Of a stretch of 20,777 bases of DNA, positions 15,662 through 20,777 are shown in pieces. Below the pieces are notes generated by a model. That model had not been told where the DNA came from. It was given only the letters and a program-made list of their open reading frames with translations, and did no database searches. The stretch is from positions 1,325 to 22,101 of the forward strand of contig DBOG01000015.1 in the NCBI GenBank assembly GCA_002299915.1, in the 5' to 3' direction. This DNA is from Proteobacteria bacterium UBA652 (GTDB taxonomy: Bacteria; Pseudomonadota; Gammaproteobacteria; Nitrosococcales; Methylophagaceae). Made by a program: the position numbers and the translations under genes. Positions within the stretch are counted from its first letter, which is position 1. Each line of letters opens with the position of its first letter.

Positions 15662-16065
15662 ATCAACTTAATGGGCAAAAAACACAACTTAACCCACAGC
15701 AATTTAAGTTTATTAGTGATCATTATAAGAAATTGCAAGCACAAAAAGTAAACGGCCTTTCATTCAAAGCGCAGCTTGATAGTCAAAAGTTGATGGCAAG
15801 AGAACATAAGTTTTATCCTGTGCTTGGCATGACATATACAACAACTACAGCTGATGTAAAGCCGACATTTAAAGCACAGCTTGATAGTCAAAAATTGATG
15901 GCAAGAGATCATAAGTTTTATCCTGTGCTTGGCATGACATATACAACAACTGCAGCTGATGTAAAGCCGACATTTAAAGTACAGCTTGATAGTCAAAAAC
16001 AATTGCTAAGACCACAATTGTTTATTGCACGTAGTGATGCGTATTACCAAGTGACTTCTCACTAA
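15661..16065 (+). pseudogene. Continuation of the secreted repeat protein in another frame
   Basis: This open stretch has no signal peptide and no convincing start; the earliest candidate codon is TTG at 15733, without a ribosome binding site. It encodes repeat unit 2 (15661-15762), nearly identical units 3 and 4 (FKAQLDSQKLMAR.HKFYPV), and a diverged unit 5 ending QVTSH. Counting the unit upstream of the frame break, five copies share F..QL..QK, with an aromatic near the end. The near-identity of units 3 and 4, with synonymous and conservative changes, suggests selection on protein until recently. A terminator follows 32 bases after the stop. I infer one original gene from 15461 to 16065. 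Confidence 0.6.
15763..16000 (+). repeat. 105-base tandem repeat, 2.3 copies
   Basis: Copies begin at 15763, 15868 and 15973, exactly 105 bases (35 codons) apart. The first two are near identical, differing at only a handful of positions; the third keeps about 28 bases and then diverges. The period is a multiple of three, so copy-number change would alter protein length without breaking the frame. Confidence 0.9.
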
Positions 16066-16097
16066 GTAATATGTATCCCAGTGATGGGAATATAAAT

Positions 16098-16132
16098 AAA
16101 AAGCCTATGCCATTTTTGGTGTAGGCTTTTTT
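16098..16132 (+). terminator. Rho-independent terminator after repeat-protein gene
   Basis: AAAAAGCCTA (16098-16107) pairs with TAGGCTTTTT (16122-16131) around a 14-base loop, followed by T. The A-tract and T-tract flanks make it potentially bidirectional. It lies 32 bases after the repeat-protein stop and before the lyase-like gene. Confidence 0.85.
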
Positions 16133-16227
16133 GTGGGTAAGAGAAAATATTAAGGTTAAACTATTGTTATCGGATTTAGTGAAAAATGTTATTCTCAATG
16201 AGGCAGGGGAGAAGTTTGGAGGTAATT

Positions 16228-19104
16228 ATGACTAACATAATGAAAAACATCGGCTTGGTGACCTTAGCAATTATATTATTGCCTTTCTCTTTTGCTTGTG
16301 CGGAAGAATCTAACTATGTAGCACTAACACTGACGACGAATAACACGGGTAGCAATATTCCTATCCGGACAGGCGTCCCTTTCCCCCATGGTGCGTTGAG
16401 AACGACAGACAATTTACGACTTGAGAAGGGCAGTAGTAGCCAGGAAATTTCTGCTCAATTTGATACACTCGCTAGTTGGCCGGATGGTTCAGTAAAATCG
16501 GTCTTGGTTCAGTTTGTGACAGATGTCGATGCCAGTGCCCAAAATTATCGCTTAGCTTATGGGGCCAATATTAGCCGAAGTAATCTTGAAAATACTATCC
16601 TTGTGACCCAAGGTGAAGAAACGGTTATTAATACCGGAGTCATTAAATTTTCAGTCGATAGTCAAGGGCTGATAACAGCGTTATGGCAGGATGCAAATAA
16701 TAATGCTGAATATTCTGATGACGAGCAGGTTATAGAGGGTAGTGAACTATTTTTGGTCAATGCACTGAATAATCAAGAGTACACAGCAAGCCAATCAGTT
16801 GATAGCCAGATTATCGTCGAAGAGAGCGGGCCAGTCCGGGCCGTTGTTAAAGTGACGGGTTCAATGACTGATAATGATGGTGAACCATTAATTAAGTATC
16901 TTATTCGTTATTATGCCTATGTTGGTTCAGATAAGCTGGACATTGAATATTCGTTGATTGACGATCGACTAGAAGAAAATGTGCGTGATACATACCGTGG
17001 TCGTTCTGAGTTAGCTTTATCTCTCTCATCTTACGGTCTAAGGTTGCAATATCGACATACAGATACTGCCAAATATCGCTTTGGTGGCGAGGAGGATGCT
17101 GTTTACAGTGGCGATGTGTCGGGTGAAAGTTATCTATTACAGAAAGGGTCTTTTACTTATGATAATGGCATCGATGAAGGTCATAGCTTCAATTATAGCG
17201 GAGTAGGAAACGGTAATCGTGCCCCTGGTTGGGCAGCGATTGATAGCAATGGTCATCATATGGCCGTTATGGTAAAAGACTTCTGGCAACAATTTCCAAA
17301 TGAACTGAGTATTGATGATCAAACATTAACAGTGGGTTTACATCCAGAAAGAGCAATTGAGGGTGTTGCAGATATCGCGCCTATCATCCAAGGAGTTGGC
17401 GGTACTAAAATTTATAAGCGGCCCAACACCTTCTATTTTGAACGTGAAGGTGGCGCCAAAACTTATCAAATGCGTTTTTCTTTTGCAGGTGAATCGCTGA
17501 CCGATAATGAATTGAGGGAAAGTAATGCATTATTTCAATCGCATGATTTAATGCTAACAGCTTCCTCAGCTTGGTATACTGCATCAGGGGTGTTTGGTGA
17601 TCTCAATGTTGGTACATCGACGACCAGTGATATCGGTTTTGATGCACACATGATGCGAGATTTTTATGAACCTAGTATGGTAGAAGAGCGAGAAGCAACA
17701 AACTTTGGGTGGCGTGATTATGGTGATCGGATACGTTCAGGTTGGAGTGATGTTGTTAATGGTGTGCGTATTCCAGGATTTTATAATGATACGCATGTTG
17801 GTGGTGGCGGCAATTTTTTCAAAATGTTTATCCGTACGGGCGATCAAAGATGGTATAGCCTAGCGGAATTAAGTACCCGACATTTTATGGATATTGATGT
17901 CTCTCATGGGCCACGTCAAGGTTATTGGAGTGATTTTGGCACACCGATCCAGCCTGCTGGCGAGATCCATGCGATTAAGCATGATACAAGAGATCATACC
18001 TCACGAAACCTGCACCACGGCCATGCGCATGCAAGTGGTTTAGTCGATTACTACTTGTTAACAGGTGATAAACGCGCCTATGAAGTGATGATAGAAATTG
18101 GCAACTGGTGGAAATTTGTAACGCCTTATATGTATCCCTTGCCATTTGACTTTGATGCACCTAATAACAAGGCAGGATACCGTGAAGCCACGCGTGATTA
18201 TGGTTGGCCATTATTTGTAATGAATGAATATGTTCGTTTAACGGGTGATGAGACCTATCACAAAGAAGTCTCATCTCATTTAGTGAATTACTTGATTCAA
18301 TGGTGGCAAACGCGACGCGAGCGTATTGGCTATGATGCGGATACGGATACTTTGTCAAATACACCCATGGGTAAATTTAATGATGCCTCGCAAGGGACAG
18401 GTTTCTGGACTATGACAAGAGCGGGTAATTATGGCGCTTACGATAAAGCCAATGGTACCAGCCCTTGGATGGCCGGTAGTCTGATAGGCAATATTATTGG
18501 ATTTTATGAACAGGATAAAGATCTTGAGACGGCAGGCAAATCATCAGGAGTCAGCCATGAAACTCTAAAAAACATGCTCTTCCAAACTATGAACTATGTC
18601 GTCAAAAATGGTTATGATGCAGAAAATGATTGGTTTGTTTATGCAGAAACAGTCCGTCAATATAGAGGCGGTCGGTCGCATATTATTTATCCCCTGGCTT
18701 ATCTCGATAAACTTTATAGTGTAGAGCTGGCAGCAGGCAGCATTGCCAACCCGCAATGGTTTGATACACAAGCGACCTGGGGTGTGTTGGCCAAGCAAAG
18801 TTTCGATGATTATATGAATAAACCTGCTCGTGGATACACGCAATCTTACGGTTGGTATGGCTACGAGATTGTCTTTCCACTCGATTTTTTCAAGGTAATG
18901 TGTGATTCTGAAGATGCTACCAATGTTAGCTGTGATGGCGTACCACATGATGTCAATCATGATGGCACGGTGAATATAGGGGATGTCATTGGAACAATTA
19001 ACACTATCCTTGGTAGTGACTATTCAGTGATAGCAGACTGTGATGACAATGTTCTTGTAGATATTCGGGATGTTGTTTGTTTGATTAATGTGATTTTAGA
19101 ATGA
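16228..19104 (+). CDS. Exported PcRGLX-like polysaccharide lyase with C-terminal dockerin-type module
   Basis: A 958-residue exported protein. ATG 16228 has GGAGG about seven bases upstream and gives a signal peptide (about 1-25, cleavage after ACA before EES); an upstream in-frame ATG at 16186 lacks both. The N-terminal domain (about 30-240), with RTGVPFPHGAL and WPDGSVKSVLVQF, resembles the RIFT-barrel domain of exo-rhamnogalacturonan lyase-like (PcRGLX) proteins. The middle (about 440-870), with HHGHAHASGLVDYYLLTGDKR, WPLFVMNEYVRLTGD and many aromatics, looks like an alpha/alpha toroid of carbohydrate-active enzymes. Residues 908-958 form a dockerin type I-like pair of calcium loops: DVNHDGTVNIGD, then DCDDNVLVDIRD. 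The substrate is unknown; an acidic plant or algal polysaccharide is plausible. It lies between a terminator and a separate membrane-protein gene. Confidence 0.85.
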   Translation: MTNIMKNIGLVTLAIILLPFSFACAEESNYVALTLTTNNTGSNIPIRTGVPFPHGALRTTDNLRLEKGSSSQEISAQFDTLASWPDGSVKSVLVQFVTDVDASAQNYRLAYGANISRSNLENTILVTQGEETVINTGVIKFSVDSQGLITALWQDANNNAEYSDDEQVIEGSELFLVNALNNQEYTASQSVDSQIIVEESGPVRAVVKVTGSMTDNDGEPLIKYLIRYYAYVGSDKLDIEYSLIDDRLEENVRDTYRGRSELALSLSSYGLRLQYRHTDTAKYRFGGEEDAVYSGDVSGESYLLQKGSFTYDNGIDEGHSFNYSGVGNGNRAPGWAAIDSNGHHMAVMVKDFWQQFPNELSIDDQTLTVGLHPERAIEGVADIAPIIQGVGGTKIYKRPNTFYFEREGGAKTYQMRFSFAGESLTDNELRESNALFQSHDLMLTASSAWYTASGVFGDLNVGTSTTSDIGFDAHMMRDFYEPSMVEEREATNFGWRDYGDRIRSGWSDVVNGVRIPGFYNDTHVGGGGNFFKMFIRTGDQRWYSLAELSTRHFMDIDVSHGPRQGYWSDFGTPIQPAGEIHAIKHDTRDHTSRNLHHGHAHASGLVDYYLLTGDKRAYEVMIEIGNWWKFVTPYMYPLPFDFDAPNNKAGYREATRDYGWPLFVMNEYVRLTGDETYHKEVSSHLVNYLIQWWQTRRERIGYDADTDTLSNTPMGKFNDASQGTGFWTMTRAGNYGAYDKANGTSPWMAGSLIGNIIGFYEQDKDLETAGKSSGVSHETLKNMLFQTMNYVVKNGYDAENDWFVYAETVRQYRGGRSHIIYPLAYLDKLYSVELAAGSIANPQWFDTQATWGVLAKQSFDDYMNKPARGYTQSYGWYGYEIVFPLDFFKVMCDSEDATNVSCDGVPHDVNHDGTVNIGDVIGTINTILGSDYSVIADCDDNVLVDIRDVVCLINVILE

Positions 19105-19253
19105 TTTGTCTTTCAGATTAAGTACAGGCGTTAAGGGAGCTTGGTCACTGTGTATCTTTATGACGGGGACATGGTAAAATAGATCACGAAAAATACAGCA
19201 GTGAGTAATCAGTTTATTTCTACCCCTAACCCCAACGACTTAAAAAATTAATT

Positions 19254-19991
19254 ATGAATGACACCTCAGACATAAACCCGCTAAAGCTTCCTGAACATAA
19301 ACCGCGGCCTATGATCGATTTATTGGTCAGTATCATTATTCCCTCCATTATTTTAATGAAATTCAGTGGTGATGATGCGCTAGGAGCGACTACGGCATTG
19401 CTGCTAGCGCTTGCATTCCCGCTCGCTTGGGGATTATTTGAACGGATTAAATACAAAAAGAACAATTTCATCGCACTCTTAGGCTTGATCAGTGTACTGC
19501 TTACTGGCGGTATTGGTCTATTAGAGTTAGATACCAAATGGCTAGCGATCAAAGAGGCCGCTATTCCTGGGCTGATCGGCATTGGCGTGCTTATTTCTAC
19601 TCGCACTCGTTATCCATTGATAAAAACCCTGTTGTATAACCCCGCAATAATGGATACGGATAAAATAAAACACAAGCTGAATGAGTTGGGCACAACAATT
19701 GCTTTTGAAGCACGCTTGCTAAAAGCGACTTATTTTCTGAGCAGCACGTTTTTCTTTTCCTCGGTGATGAATTATATCCTTGCTCGCCGGATTGTTACTA
19801 GCCCAACGGGTAGCACCGCTTTCAACGAAGAATTGGGGCGACTCACTTTGCTCAGTTATCCCGTGATAGCGATTCCTTCAATGATTATGATGATGGCGAT
19901 ATTTTATTATTTATGGCGCACCATTCAGGGTATGACGGATCTCAGTCTAGAAGAGATCTTCCCACAACTGAAAGAGGATGATGAAGGGTAG
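19254..19991 (+). CDS. VC0807-like integral membrane protein
   Basis: A 245-residue protein with about six hydrophobic spans and a hydrophilic, acidic C-terminus (LKEDDEG). The N-terminal half, with PMIDLLVSIIIPSIILMKFS, LAFPLAWGLFER and GLLELDTKWLAIKEAAIPG, resembles the VC0807-type membrane family, whose function is unknown. The ATG has no evident Shine-Dalgarno in its A/T-rich leader. The 149-base gap upstream separates it from the lyase-like gene; a TGGTAAAAT element near 19170 could be part of a promoter, but no clear -35 is visible. Two hairpins follow its stop, the second a strong terminator. Confidence 0.8.
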   Translation: MNDTSDINPLKLPEHKPRPMIDLLVSIIIPSIILMKFSGDDALGATTALLLALAFPLAWGLFERIKYKKNNFIALLGLISVLLTGGIGLLELDTKWLAIKEAAIPGLIGIGVLISTRTRYPLIKTLLYNPAIMDTDKIKHKLNELGTTIAFEARLLKATYFLSSTFFFSSVMNYILARRIVTSPTGSTAFNEELGRLTLLSYPVIAIPSMIMMMAIFYYLWRTIQGMTDLSLEEIFPQLKEDDEG

Positions 19992-20028
19992 CCAACGCTA
20001 AGAAGAAGTTGCTTGATAGCAATGTTGC

Positions 20029-20059
20029 CGAGCGAGGTTTCGAACCAAAACCTAGCTCG
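20029..20059 (+). other. Imperfect hairpin upstream of terminator
   Basis: A stem of CGAGC-G-AGGTTT (20029-20040) pairs with AAACCT-A-GCTCG (20048-20059) with one mismatch and a seven-base loop. No T-tract follows directly, so it is not an intrinsic terminator itself. It starts 38 bases after the preceding stop codon and sits eight bases before the terminator, so it may protect the mRNA 3' end. Confidence 0.55.
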
Positions 20060-20067
20060 CATCAGAT

Positions 20068-20108
20068 AAATAAAAAAGCCCCCGTCAATGACGGGGGCTT
20101 TTTTATTT
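20068..20108. terminator. Strong, symmetric Rho-independent terminator
   Basis: Perfect 20-base inverted arms (20068-20087 and 20089-20108) surround one central base. The GC core GCCCCCGTCA is flanked by AAATAAAAAA on the left and TTTTTTATTT on the right. The stem and the T-tract on both strands fit a bidirectional terminator. In the plus direction it ends the VC0807-like gene. Confidence 0.92.
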
Positions 20109-20322
20109 ATGGTGGAGAGTCAGTCCGCGTTGGTTGCGCATCTCGCAGTATTTAAACGTCCCGTGTAATATAGATTAATTATTTAAAAACATTAACTTAA
20201 ATGTATTCAGGTCTCTAATGGTTTCTTCTCGAACCTGTTAGCCCTGTATCATAGTGGTACATTGAGTGGTACAGCGAGATAATATGTGAGTGACGCTTTT
20301 TAGGATTACTTAGATTCAACAA

Positions 20323-20777
20323 CGAAGTGCAACGTTTTAAAACCAGTTCATAAAAAGTAAAATATGCCGTGTTGCACTTCGAACTTGAATGACTACAAAA
20401 TTAGAGCGTTATGACACACTACACACATCTTACACACTCTCAACGAGATCAAATTTCTTTCCTGTTGAAGGCCAAAACATCACGTAGCGAAATAGCCAGA
20501 ATAATGGGCTTCCATAAATCCACGATTGGTAGGGAGATCTGCTGTAATCAAGGGGAACGTGGTTACAGGCCGTTACAAGCACAGAGGAGGTCCCGCTCTC
20601 GTAAGGCTAATAACAGAAAGAAAATCACCGCCTTTGGCTGGGCTTATATAGAAGTGCTTCTAAGCAAAAAACGTTCACCCGAACAAATAACAGGTCGCCT
20701 ACGTCTCCTAGAGTGGCAATACGTGCCGAGCCATGATCGTATTTACCAGCATATTTATGCGGATAAAAAAGCAGGCG
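20323..20777 (+). mobile_element. IS30-family insertion sequence, left part (continues past window)
   Basis: The transposase start at 20411 is preceded by an 11-base inverted pair, CGAAGTGCAAC (20323-20333) and GTTGCACTTCG (20371-20381), separated by 37 bases. The outer copy probably belongs to the terminal inverted repeat, as IS30-type ends often contain similar GAAGTGC-type sequence. The exact left boundary could be several bases further left, near 20313, and is not resolved. The right end lies outside the window, so completeness cannot be judged. Confidence 0.75.
20411..20777 (+). CDS. IS30-family transposase, N-terminal part
   Basis: The frame from ATG 20411 stays open to the window edge (122 codons). 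It begins MTHYTHLTHSQRDQISFLLK and carries a helix-turn-helix, SRSEIARIMGFHKSTIGREI (about 28-47), then GERGYRPLQAQ and KRSPEQITGRL, and ends at DRIYQHIYADKKAG. These are hallmarks of IS30 transposases, where the N-terminal helix-turn-helix binds the terminal repeats. The DDE catalytic domain would follow beyond the window. No strong ribosome binding site is visible, which is common for transposases. Confidence 0.93.
   Translation, partial: MTHYTHLTHSQRDQISFLLKAKTSRSEIARIMGFHKSTIGREICCNQGERGYRPLQAQRRSRSRKANNRKKITAFGWAYIEVLLSKKRSPEQITGRLRLLEWQYVPSHDRIYQHIYADKKAG

Larger units (their letters stand above)
19992..20322. other. Non-coding gap with hairpins and short direct repeat
   Basis: From 19992 to the IS30-like element I see no convincing gene. 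The stretch holds an imperfect hairpin (20029-20059), a strong terminator (20068-20108), and an 8-base direct repeat AGTGGTAC at 20253-20260 and 20265-20272. The remainder is AT-rich with many stops. No tRNA could be folded from it by eye. Confidence 0.6.

Noticed and set aside
15760..16002. Minus-strand repeat protein of 80 residues, or a CRISPR-like array
   Set aside because: The repeats are 105 bases long without unique spacers and code on the plus strand; the minus-strand frame is their shadow.
16186..16227. Longer start for the lyase-like protein at ATG 16186
   Set aside because: It would place 14 residues before the signal peptide and lacks a ribosome binding site, whereas ATG 16228 has GGAGG at good spacing.
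20029..20060. tRNA-like T-arm (GGTTTCGAACC)
   Set aside because: No acceptor, D or anticodon arm could be folded around it on either strand; it fits a plain hairpin instead.
20253..20272. AGTGGTAC direct repeat as a phage or island attachment site
   Set aside because: Eight bases spaced by four is too short to call, and no integrase or tRNA is next to it.

Overview
The window is AT-rich DNA from a gammaproteobacterium. The strongest taxonomic cue is the gene order rluE-nudJ-mnmA-hflD, a conserved gammaproteobacterial block; AcnB, the ureE-F-G order and a FetB-type permease agree. I could not fix the genus. The lifestyle suggested is free-living and heterotrophic, with urea use and several exported proteins.

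Layout: (1) 1-2878, the 3' part of a urease operon: the end of ureC, then ureE, a 62-residue small membrane protein resembling the front end of HupE/UreJ, ureF and ureG. (2) 3114-5636, acnB alone. (3) 5670-6603 on the minus strand, two tandem paralogous membrane proteins of unknown function. (4) 6740-8685, a compact run of four small membrane-protein genes, including a FetB-like permease without its ATPase. (5) 8789-11174, a promoter and two exported proteins: a metzincin protease and a protein with a Cys-containing C-terminal module. (6) 11221-15287 on the minus strand, the housekeeping operon rluE-nudJ-mnmA-hflD followed by a DAACS-type symporter, with 4-bp or longer overlaps at most junctions. 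(7) 15461-16132, a small secreted repeat protein split by a frameshift, with a clear terminator. (8) 16228-19104, a large exported polysaccharide-lyase-like protein ending in a dockerin-type module. (9) 19254-19991, a VC0807-like membrane protein, then two consecutive hairpins. (10) about 20323-20777, the left part of an IS30-family element running off the window.

The most interesting signal is at the metalloprotease start. A well-placed promoter and ribosome binding site lead to an ATG at 8901. The first half of a textbook signal peptide is in that frame and the rest of the protein is in another. The break lies in or beside a CTCTT pentanucleotide tract (8919-8934), and one more repeat unit would restore a perfect signal peptide. 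This is the layout of the phase-variable opa genes of Neisseria. The repeat-protein gene at 15461-16065 is also split, at a T5 tract, and one extra T would rejoin five copies of the same repeat. Two exported-protein genes in one window are therefore out of frame at simple-sequence tracts. That could be phase variation, decay or sequencing error, and the sequence alone cannot tell which.
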